Shown: positions 1 to 5,367 of the stretch, in pieces
Position numbering within the stretch: the first letter of the stretch is position 1
Layout: every line of letters begins with the position of its first letter
NCBI GenBank assembly: GCA_002414705.1
Contig: DIAL01000014.1
Span: 36,046 to 42,360 of the forward strand
Direction: 5' to 3'
DNA length: 6,315 bases
DNA from: Flavobacteriaceae bacterium UBA5079
Lineage (GTDB): Bacteria > Bacteroidota > Bacteroidia > Flavobacteriales > Flavobacteriaceae
Program-made: the position numbers and the translations under genes
The notes under the pieces: model-generated
What the model was told of the DNA's origin: nothing
Databases searched by the model: none
What the model saw: only the letters and a program-made list of their open reading frames with translations

Positions 1-941
1 GAAAAAGTCATTACTATTCTTCGTTGCTCTATGGTTTCTTCGGAATTACCTTCGTCATCAACATCAGTGACTGTTGTGCTGTAATATATAACAATGTTAC
101 CTTGCGAAAAATCCATCATAGCCAGATTACCATCATTGTTGTTGTCTTCAGCTTTGAAATATAATCCTCTAAAGTAATCTTTAAAGTTATTTGGATTACT
201 TAATTCTGTTTGAGAACCTGGGTTTTCTGTATAGAAGAAAAATAAGTTATCCCAGAATTCGTTGTCATTGTTAAGTTTTAAATATAAACTAGGTACAATT
301 CTATTTATAACCTCTAATTCATCTGTTTCTTCGTTAATTCCATATACAGGGTCTGCTTCAGGGCTTGGCGTGTAATCAGATTCTGAACCTAATAATTGCC
401 CAACATAATTATCGAAATTTATGGTTTCATTCGCATTGGAATAGAATTTTTGAGGTTCAACCGATTCAGTTCCAGGATCAAAATCACGTAAAAAGTAATT
501 ATTCTGATATATGGAAAGGTTAAAACCTTGATTGCCTCCAAAAACGGAGTCTAATTCGTAAGTGCTAAAACCGTCATCACCAGAACCAGTGACTTTAGAG
601 TAATAAGGAATGGTTAAATATACCGAATCCACACTCGGATTCTCTCCAAAATTAAAGTTAAAACTTGTTGGTAAAACCTGCGTAACAATATTGGCTGTTG
701 TTTTACCATATATTTTGTCAGAATAAATACCTAATAAGTTAGATGGTAGCGCATTTGTTTGAACTGGCTCTAATTTTTGGTCATATATAACAGCACTAAA
801 AATTTTACCATCAGTAGTAAAATCTTTTATACCTTCAATATCACTTTCAATAGTTGAGAAATCTTTCTCGCAGGCTATAACTGTTAATAATAAACAGCCT
901 AAAACTGCTATAGATTTATACAGGTTAAATGTTTTTTTCAT
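1..941 (-). CDS. DUF4270 domain-containing lipoprotein, partial (C-terminus beyond left edge)
   Basis: The frame runs from an ATG at 941-939 leftward without a stop to the window edge, giving the first 313 residues. Residues 1-24 form a lipoprotein signal: MKK, a hydrophobic stretch, then a lipobox ending VIAC with Cys24 as the lipidation site. The residues after the cysteine are E-K-D-F; a charged stretch here resembles Bacteroidota surface-export signals, but that is inference. The rest is a Ser/Thr/Asn/Asp-rich, beta-type secreted sequence, including D-S-V-Y-L-T-I-P-Y near 105-113 and a later G-L-Y-F-K-A segment near 259-264, which I recognise as the DUF4270 pattern. The molecular function of this family is not established; it is expected at the outer membrane. 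The gene begins 23 bases after the stop of the glycogen-synthase-like gene, has no TAnnTTTG box in that gap, and so is probably the second gene of a minus-strand operon. Family assignment is from recall of motifs, without a search. Confidence 0.8.
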   Translation of the reverse strand, partial: MKKTFNLYKSIAVLGCLLLTVIACEKDFSTIESDIEGIKDFTTDGKIFSAVIYDQKLEPVQTNALPSNLLGIYSDKIYGKTTANIVTQVLPTSFNFNFGENPSVDSVYLTIPYYSKVTGSGDDGFSTYELDSVFGGNQGFNLSIYQNNYFLRDFDPGTESVEPQKFYSNANETINFDNYVGQLLGSESDYTPSPEADPVYGINEETDELEVINRIVPSLYLKLNNDNEFWDNLFFFYTENPGSQTELSNPNNFKDYFRGLYFKAEDNNNDGNLAMMDFSQGNIVIYYSTTVTDVDDEGNSEETIEQRRIVMTF

Positions 942-964
942 AGTAAATATTTAGCTCAAATAGT

Positions 965-1774
965 TTAGTTTAACACCTCTGTGGTGAAAAATTCAGCATA
1001 GGCTTCACTAAACTCATCTTTGGGCTTGTAATCTAAAACAGGTTTTTTAGAATCTTTTAAATGTTTTGTTAAATCTTCAGGAAGTTCTTCCGAGCCAATA
1101 ATTAAAGCATCAGAATAGTCAATTGCAACCTTCATAACATTATTGTAGGTCGGGTCTTCCAAAGTTTTAATAGCGGCTTCGTTAATGTTATCGAATTTTA
1201 TTTTGTTAAACATGTCTTTGTTTAACGAGCCATCAAAGCTTTTACTATAAACGGATGTTACTATTTTACTGTCGGTAAATAACGGTTCATCTTTATAATA
1301 TTCTTTTAAATACAATGGTAACAAAGAAGCTAACCATCCATGAACATGAATTATGTCTGGCGACCAGTTTAATTTTTTAACCGTTTCAATCACACCTTTA
1401 GCGAAAAATATGGCACGCTCATCATTATCCGGAAATAAATTCCCGTCTTCATCAGTTAGTGTGGCTTTACGCTTAAAGTATTCATCATTATCTATAAAGT
1501 ATACTTGAATACGCTCTTTTGGAATAGAAGCAACTTTAATAATGAGTGGCATATCCAAATCATTTATAACCAAATTGATTCCAGAAAGTCTTATAACTTC
1601 GTGTAATTGATGTCTGCGTTCATTAATATTACCGTATCGTGGCATGAAAATTCTTATCTGTCCACCCAATTGATTCACCATTCTAGGAGTTTCAAAGGAC
1701 ATGGATGAAATTTCAGTTTCAGGTAAATACGGAACTACTTCAGATGATACATATAATATCCTCTTATCTTTCAT
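965..1774 (-). CDS. Glycogen/starch synthase-like protein, N-terminal GT5 domain only
   Basis: I chose the ATG at 1774-1772, giving 269 residues beginning MKDKRILYVSSEVVPYLPE. The open frame extends upstream to a TTG at 1816, but that TTG lies inside a TAnnTTTG promoter box, so the longer start is unlikely. The protein aligns by eye with the N-terminal Rossmann half of GlgA: the first strand ILYVSSEVVPY (6-16), the GGQIRIFMPRYG segment (37-48) and DIIHVHGWLASLLPLYLK (140-157), the counterpart of the GlgA DxxHxHDWH region. GlgA is normally about 470-480 residues; the C-terminal GT1 half is absent here and no remnant follows the stop. The N-terminal K-x-G-G motif that binds ADP-glucose is also missing, replaced by PETEISSMS (18-26). 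Such short proteins are commonly annotated as glycogen synthase in Flavobacteriaceae, but catalysis is doubtful. No signal peptide is seen, so it is probably cytoplasmic. Confidence 0.82.
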   Translation of the reverse strand: MKDKRILYVSSEVVPYLPETEISSMSFETPRMVNQLGGQIRIFMPRYGNINERRHQLHEVIRLSGINLVINDLDMPLIIKVASIPKERIQVYFIDNDEYFKRKATLTDEDGNLFPDNDERAIFFAKGVIETVKKLNWSPDIIHVHGWLASLLPLYLKEYYKDEPLFTDSKIVTSVYSKSFDGSLNKDMFNKIKFDNINEAAIKTLEDPTYNNVMKVAIDYSDALIIGSEELPEDLTKHLKDSKKPVLDYKPKDEFSEAYAEFFTTEVLN

Positions 1775-1813
1775 AATATTAAATAGCTTTTGAAGTTCAA
1801 AATAAAAAACACG

Positions 1814-1821
1814 CAAAATTA
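1814..1821 (-). promoter_or_regulatory. Putative -7 promoter box (TAATTTTG) for the glycogen-synthase-like/DUF4270 operon
   Basis: Read on the minus strand, the sequence is TAATTTTG, a perfect match to the Bacteroidota TAnnTTTG box. Transcription would begin near 1807-1809, leaving a leader of about 33-35 bases before the ATG at 1774. No TTG occurs at the usual 17-23 base distance upstream, so the -33 element is weak or absent. Confidence 0.5.
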
Positions 1822-1852
1822 CAAAAATTTATGCTAATTGCCCGTAAAATAT

Positions 1853-1860
1853 TAAGTTTG
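1853..1860 (+). promoter_or_regulatory. Putative -7 promoter box (TAAGTTTG) for panC
   Basis: TAAGTTTG matches the Bacteroidota TAnnTTTG box exactly and lies 21 bases before the panC GTG. A start about 5-7 bases after the box gives a leader of roughly 15 bases. The nearest upstream TTG (1838-1840) is only 12 bases away, too close for a standard -33 element, so the promoter may be weak or need an activator. Confidence 0.5.
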
Positions 1861-1881
1861 CACGCGTTAAATTTTTATTAA

Positions 1882-2730
1882 GTGATTGTTTTTACAGAAA
1901 GAAAGGAAATTGAAAAACATTTGCAAGGTCTAAAAGACCAGCAATTTAGTGTTGGCTTTGTGCCAACTATGGGTGCATTGCACCAAGGACATTTGTCTTT
2001 AGTTGCCGAGGCACTTCAGCAAAATGATATAGCTGTAGTAAGTATTTTTGTGAATCCAACGCAGTTTGATAACGCAACAGATTTAAAAAATTATCCAAGA
2101 ACATTAAAACGGGACACCGAACTTTTGGCATCAGTTTCTAACACTATTATTGTTTACGCGCCAGAAGTAGCGGATATTTATGAAGTAGAAACCAAAGCAG
2201 AACGTTTTAGTTTTGATGGTTTGGAGTATGAAATGGAAGGGCGTTTTCGTGAAGGCCATTTTGATGGTGTTGGTACTATTGTAAAACGTTTATTTGAAAT
2301 AGTAAAACCCGATAATGCTTATTTTGGGCAAAAGGATTTCCAACAACTTGCCATCATTAAAAAACTGGTTGAAAAACATCAAATTCCTGTTACAATCCAT
2401 GGTTGTCCAATTCATAGAGATTCTAATGGTTTGGCATTAAGCTCTAGAAATGAACGCTTAAAACCAGATTATAAAAAAGCAGCACCTTTTATATATAAAA
2501 CACTAGAAACTGCCAAAAAACAGTTTGGCACAAAAAGTGCTAAATATGTTACAGAATGGGTAGAAAACGCCTTTAGTAATCATGATTTATTACAATTAGA
2601 ATATTTTATAATTGCTGATGAAGAAACGCTGAAACCCGTAACACGTAAATCAAAAACCAAAACGTATAGAGCATTTATTGCTGTTTATGCAGACGATATT
2701 AGACTAATTGATAATATCGCATTAAATTAA
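1882..2730 (+). CDS. panC: Pantothenate synthetase (pantoate--beta-alanine ligase) PanC
   Basis: This cytoplasmic enzyme joins D-pantoate and beta-alanine using ATP, releasing AMP and pyrophosphate, to make pantothenate. The 282 residues match the usual family length (about 280). Diagnostic motifs are in order: [10 protein letters not shown] (28-37, the ATP-binding HIGH-type signature), FVNPTQF (56-62), the [10 protein letters not shown] region (125-134), FGQKDFQQL (148-156, usually FGEKDYQQL) and LALSSRN (184-190, usually LAMSSRN with the KMSKS-like role). The start is GTG at 1882; MIVF fits the usual N-terminus of flavobacterial PanC, and a TAnnTTTG box lies 21 bases upstream. There is no Shine-Dalgarno sequence, which is normal for this group. 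panD, which supplies beta-alanine, follows after 13 bases. No panB or panE is in the window, so the pantoate branch must be encoded elsewhere. Confidence 0.97.
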   Translation: MIVFTERKEIEKHLQGLKDQQFSVGFVPTMGALHQGHLSLVAEALQQNDIAVVSIFVNPTQFDNATDLKNYPRTLKRDTELLASVSNTIIVYAPEVADIYEVETKAERFSFDGLEYEMEGRFREGHFDGVGTIVKRLFEIVKPDNAYFGQKDFQQLAIIKKLVEKHQIPVTIHGCPIHRDSNGLALSSRNERLKPDYKKAAPFIYKTLETAKKQFGTKSAKYVTEWVENAFSNHDLLQLEYFIIADEETLKPVTRKSKTKTYRAFIAVYADDIRLIDNIALN

Positions 2731-2739
2731 TTATCTTTG
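2708..2739 (+). promoter_or_regulatory. Putative panD promoter (TTG-N21-TATCTTTG) at the 3' end of panC
   Basis: A TTG at 2708-2710, 21 bases, then TATCTTTG at 2732-2739 gives both boxes of the Bacteroidota promoter at acceptable spacing. It is the best promoter match in the window. The -33 half lies inside the panC coding sequence. The -7 box ends only four bases before the panD ATG, so the predicted start point is at or beside the A of the ATG, implying a leaderless or nearly leaderless panD transcript. Confidence 0.55.
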
Positions 2740-2743
2740 CCAC

Positions 2744-3094
2744 ATGCAAATTCAAGTCGTAAAATCTAAAATTCACCGCGTAAAATGTACAGGTGCCGAA
2801 CTTCATTATATTGGTAGTATTACTATTGATGAAGACTTAATGGAAGCTGCCAATATTATTCAAGGTGAAAAAGTACAAATCGTTAACAACAATAACGGTG
2901 AGCGTTTAGAAACCTATTGTATACCTGGTCCACGAAATAGTGGCGAAATTACCCTTAATGGCGCAGCAGCAAGGAAAGTATCGCCAGGCGATATTTTAAT
3001 TCTAATAACCTACGCGTTTATGGATATTGAAGACGCTAAAGTGTTTAAGCCATCTTTAGTTTTTCCTAATGAAGAGAACAATCTACTGAAATAA
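2744..3094 (+). CDS. panD: Aspartate 1-decarboxylase PanD (pyruvoyl enzyme precursor)
   Basis: PanD converts L-aspartate to beta-alanine and CO2, the beta-alanine supply for PanC. The 116 residues align without gaps to the N-terminal part of E. coli PanD (126 residues). The self-cleavage site is intact: Tyr22-x-Gly24-Ser25, where Ser25 becomes the pyruvoyl group. Lys9, His11, Arg54, Thr57, Tyr58 and the NGAAA segment from Asn72, known to be important for cleavage or substrate binding, are all present. The ATG at 2744 is fixed by the match to the family N-terminus (K-x-H-R-V-K at 9-14). It lies 13 bases after panC and has a strong promoter-like sequence directly in front, so it may be transcribed both with panC and separately. 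Whether a PanZ/PanM-type maturation factor is needed cannot be told from this window; such factors are known mainly from enterobacteria. Confidence 0.97.
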   Translation: MQIQVVKSKIHRVKCTGAELHYIGSITIDEDLMEAANIIQGEKVQIVNNNNGERLETYCIPGPRNSGEITLNGAAARKVSPGDILILITYAFMDIEDAKVFKPSLVFPNEENNLLK

Positions 3095-3097
3095 ATA

Positions 3098-4075
3098 GTG
3101 AATCCTATACTAAAGAAATATCTTAAAATTATACTCCCAATTCTGTTGGGAGTTTTTTTAATAGGGTATTCTTTATCTAAAGTACCATTGTCAGAACTGC
3201 TAGATTATTTTAAAAACGCCAATTACTTTTATATCGGTCTTGGTATGTTTTTCGGGTTTTTAAGTCATTTGTCTAGATCATATCGTTGGTTGTTTCAGTT
3301 AGAACCTATGGGTTATAAAGTAAAATTTGGTAATAGTTTTATGGCTGTTTTTTCAGCATATCTTATTAATTATACCATTCCTCGTGCTGGCGAAGTTGCA
3401 AGAGCATCCATTTTAACAACCTATGAAGGTGTGCCTTTTGAAAAAGGACTTGGCACCATTGTAGCAGAGCGCGTTGCAGATGTTATTATGCTTCTAACTA
3501 TTATTGGAATTGCTCTTATTTTACAATTTGATTTTATATCCTCATTTTTTTTAGAGCGTTTTAATCCTAAAACTTTACTTATTTATCTGCTGTTTGCTAT
3601 TGTATTTTTAGTTGTTTTTATAGTCTACATCCGAAAAAGCAAAGCTGGTTTCGGTTTAAAAATTAAAAATTTTATTAAAGGTCTTGCAGAAGGTGCGTTG
3701 AGTATTTTTAAAATGAAGAAAAAATGGGCATTTCTATTTCATACTGTTTTTATTTGGGTCATGTACGTGCTCATGTTTTACACAACGTCATTTTCAGTTG
3801 ATGCTTTAAATGGGCTAACTTTAGGTGCAATTCTCATTGGCTTTATATCTGCAACGTTTAGTATTGCTGCTACCAATGGCGGAATTGGCTCATATCCAAT
3901 AGCCATTTATGCGGCATTTTCTATTTTTTCTATTGCAGAAGCTCCAAGTATTGCTTTTGGTTGGATAATTTGGACATCGCAAACCTTGCTCATTATTTTA
4001 TTTGGAGGTTTATCATTATTATACTTGCCCATTTTTAATAGAAATAATGATTCACACCAAACAGATTCCAACTAA
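3098..4075 (+). CDS. Flippase-like integral membrane protein (LPG_synthase_TM / UPF0104 family)
   Basis: The 325-residue product is strongly hydrophobic, with about eight likely membrane segments near 11-28, 43-57, 79-93, 124-145, 158-178, 211-230, 240-258 and 262-310 (the last probably two). It carries family motifs: SHLSRSYRW (56-64), IPRAGEVARASIL (94-106), GTIVAERVADV (119-129) and NGGIGSYP (260-267). These mark the family related to the flippase domain of MprF (PF03706). MprF moves lysyl-phosphatidylglycerol between leaflets, but stand-alone members have no settled substrate, so none is assigned. The start is GTG at 3098, three bases after the panD stop; an in-frame stop directly upstream rules out a longer start. 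A start at Met50 (ATG 3245) would remove the first membrane segment, which family members normally have. Codons 12-21 overlap a terminator-shaped hairpin. No link to pantothenate is evident beyond position. Confidence 0.88.
   Translation: MNPILKKYLKIILPILLGVFLIGYSLSKVPLSELLDYFKNANYFYIGLGMFFGFLSHLSRSYRWLFQLEPMGYKVKFGNSFMAVFSAYLINYTIPRAGEVARASILTTYEGVPFEKGLGTIVAERVADVIMLLTIIGIALILQFDFISSFFLERFNPKTLLIYLLFAIVFLVVFIVYIRKSKAGFGLKIKNFIKGLAEGALSIFKMKKKWAFLFHTVFIWVMYVLMFYTTSFSVDALNGLTLGAILIGFISATFSIAATNGGIGSYPIAIYAAFSIFSIAEAPSIAFGWIIWTSQTLLIILFGGLSLLYLPIFNRNNDSHQTDSN
3133..3159 (+). terminator. Terminator-like hairpin inside the 5' end of the flippase-like gene
   Basis: ACTCCCAA (3133-3140) and TTGGGAGT (3146-3153) form a perfect 8-bp stem around the loop TTCTG, and the descending arm runs straight into seven T residues (3153-3159). 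This is the textbook layout of an intrinsic terminator. It lies 39 bases after the panD stop, where a panCD terminator would be expected, but overlaps codons 12-21 of the next gene. Translating ribosomes would disrupt it, so it may act as an attenuator. It could also be a coincidence of the L-P-I-L-L-G-V codons. Confidence 0.5.
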
Positions 4076-4109
4076 CACGTCGTTATATTTTCTTTTTAAT
4101 ACCATAAAT

Positions 4110-4143
4110 TATTTAGGCATATTTTCATAACTTGCCCTAAATA
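4110..4143. other. Inverted repeat upstream of the esterase-like gene
   Basis: TATTTAGG at 4110-4117 is the exact reverse complement of CCTAAATA at 4136-4143, with an 18-base spacer. With one bulged C the stem extends inward by two pairs (CA with TG). The second arm ends 15 bases before the ATG at 4159. There is no T run, so it is not a standard terminator; a regulator site or a leader hairpin is possible. In AT-rich DNA, chance is a real alternative. Confidence 0.3.
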
Positions 4144-4158
4144 TTATATAGCTTACAC

Positions 4159-5307
4159 ATGAAAAAACTAGCCTTTCTATTTGTTCTTTTGTTCAGTATT
4201 TCCACGATACAATCTCAAGTCATATATCATCCTTTGGAGTCTGCTAAATTAGGAACAACACGTGAAATTAAAATTCAATTACCACGTGGTTATGATGCAA
4301 ATCCTGATAAATCTTATCCGGTTATTGTTGTCTTGGATGGCGATTATATGTTTGAAGCCGTAGCTGGAAATGTAGACTACTATTCGTATTGGGAAGATAT
4401 GCCAGAAAGTATTGTTGTTGGCATAAATCAAGTAGATAGTCGCTCTGCCGATGTTATGTATTCCGAACAAAATTCACTTCCCATAGAAACAGGTGCTGCT
4501 TTTTATGAATTTCTTGGTATGGAATTGTTGTCATACATTGATGATACTTATAGAACGGTTAATTTCCGAGTAGTTATTGGTCATGATCGTACAGCTAATT
4601 TTATCAATTACTTTTTGCTAAAAGCGCAACCATTATTTCAAGCCTATGTTACTATTAGTCCAGATTTAGCACCAGATATGCAAGTGTATTTAACAGAAAA
4701 ACTACCAAAAGTAGAACGTAAAATATTTTATTATTTAGCCACGTCAGCAAATGACATTGCAAAACTAAAAGAAGACACAGACGTTTTAAATACAGCTCTG
4801 TCTGGAATAGAAAATAAAAACTTCTTGTATTCATTTGATTCGTTTGAAAAAGCATCACATTATGCCTTGCCAGCACATGCAATTCCAAATGCTCTAGAAG
4901 ATATTTTCTTCGTGTTTCAGCCCATTAGTAAAACAGAATATAAAGACACGATTTTAAAATTAGAAGGGTCTCCAGTTATTTATTTAACCGAAAAATATCA
5001 AACCATTCAGGATTTATTTGATATTGATAAGCCTATTTTAATTAACGATTTTAATGCTGTTGAAGCGGCTATTAATAAATCTGAAAAATTTGAATATTTT
5101 GAAGAATTAGGTAAACTAGCACGAAAAGAATATCCAGATACGCTTTTAGGAAATTATTATATAGCCCGTTTTTATGAAGAAACAGGCGAGCCTAAACGTG
5201 CTATGAAAGCCTATCAAACCGCCTATGTTTTACAAGAAATTGGCGGAATTACTAAAGACGAAATGTTGCGCCGCGCAGATGCTATTAAAGCGGATTTTGG
5301 ATATTAA
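4159..5307 (+). CDS. Secreted esterase-D-like alpha/beta-hydrolase with TPR-like C-terminus, nucleophile Ser replaced by Asp
   Basis: Residues 1-19 form a Sec signal peptide (MKK, hydrophobic core, likely cleavage after Ser19), so the mature protein should be periplasmic or exported. Residues about 22-255 resemble the esterase D family (PF00756): YPVIVVLDGDYMF (53-65), SIVVGI (84-89), a strand-turn-helix at VVIGHDRTANF (138-148), and a C-terminal SHYALPAHAIPNAL (233-246) whose His234 is in the position of the catalytic histidine. In active esterases the turn reads G-x-S-x-G/A; here it is Gly141-His142-Asp143-Arg144-Thr145-Ala146, so the serine nucleophile is missing. Residues about 313-376 look like one or two TPR-type helix pairs, including GNYYIARFYEETGEPKRAM (331-349). 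Total length is 382. The ATG at 4159 is set by the signal peptide. The gap of 83 bases from the preceding gene suggests its own transcription unit, although no clear TAnnTTTG box is seen. Substrate is unknown; hydrolase activity should not be assumed. Confidence 0.8.
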   Translation: MKKLAFLFVLLFSISTIQSQVIYHPLESAKLGTTREIKIQLPRGYDANPDKSYPVIVVLDGDYMFEAVAGNVDYYSYWEDMPESIVVGINQVDSRSADVMYSEQNSLPIETGAAFYEFLGMELLSYIDDTYRTVNFRVVIGHDRTANFINYFLLKAQPLFQAYVTISPDLAPDMQVYLTEKLPKVERKIFYYLATSANDIAKLKEDTDVLNTALSGIENKNFLYSFDSFEKASHYALPAHAIPNALEDIFFVFQPISKTEYKDTILKLEGSPVIYLTEKYQTIQDLFDIDKPILINDFNAVEAAINKSEKFEYFEELGKLARKEYPDTLLGNYYIARFYEETGEPKRAMKAYQTAYVLQEIGGITKDEMLRRADAIKADFGY

Positions 5308-5337
5308 TAAATTTTTATTTCAATAGTTTGAATAATC

Positions 5338-5364
5338 CCTCTCCTTTGGAGAGGCTAGGAGAGG
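5338..5364 (+). repeat. GC-rich hairpin element with duplicated right arm (REP-like)
   Basis: CCTCTCC (5338-5344), a TTT loop, and GGAGAGG (5348-5354) make a perfect 7-bp hairpin; a second identical GGAGAGG follows at 5358-5364 after CTA. Its composition stands out from the AT-rich surroundings. I recall closely similar CCTCTCC-TTT-GGAGAGG elements scattered between genes in many Flavobacteriia genomes, but a genome search is needed to prove it here. There is no T run on either side, so it is not a typical terminator. Confidence 0.55.
5357..5361 (+). promoter_or_regulatory. Shine-Dalgarno-like site of radA within the hairpin element
   Basis: AGGAG lies six bases before the radA ATG (5368), a good Shine-Dalgarno distance. 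This is unusual here: the other starts in the window have A/T-rich leaders without such a site. The site lies largely in the second GGAGAGG copy, so pairing of CCTCTCC (5338-5344) with that copy would hide it, whereas pairing with the first copy leaves it free. Flavobacteria depend little on Shine-Dalgarno pairing, so its effect is uncertain. Confidence 0.35.
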
Positions 5365-5367
5365 AAT

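Noticed and set aside
965..1774. The short glycogen-synthase-like gene as a frameshifted or truncated full-length glgA
   Set aside because: The stop is followed within 23 bases by another intact gene, with no trace of a GT1 C-terminal half in any frame, and the short form is recalled as usual in Flavobacteriaceae.
1775..1816. A 14-residue N-terminal extension of the glycogen-synthase-like protein from a TTG start at 1816
   Set aside because: The TTG is part of a perfect TAnnTTTG box, the added residues do not resemble family N-termini, and MKDKRILYVSSE from 1774 is the expected beginning.
4128..4134. TAACTTG as a promoter box for the esterase-like gene
   Set aside because: It is one T short of TAnnTTTG and lies in the spacer of the inverted repeat without a clear -33 element.
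4279..4470. Minus-strand 63-codon open frame
   Set aside because: It lies wholly within the esterase-like gene on the other strand, has no promoter or recognisable domain, and its composition is what antisense reading of that gene would give.
4655..4888. Minus-strand 77-codon open frame with hydrophobic stretches
   Set aside because: It is antisense to the esterase-like gene; the hydrophobicity comes from reverse reading of Lys/Glu/Asn-rich codons, and nothing supports expression.
5324..5330. TAGTTTG as a radA promoter box
   Set aside because: It has one base between TA and TTTG instead of two, and the nearest well-placed TTG would be about 24 bases upstream; too weak to list.
5338..5354. 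The CCTCTCC/GGAGAGG hairpin as a terminator of the esterase-like gene
   Set aside because: The stem is GC-rich enough, but no T run follows on the plus strand (or on the minus strand), so intrinsic termination is not supported.
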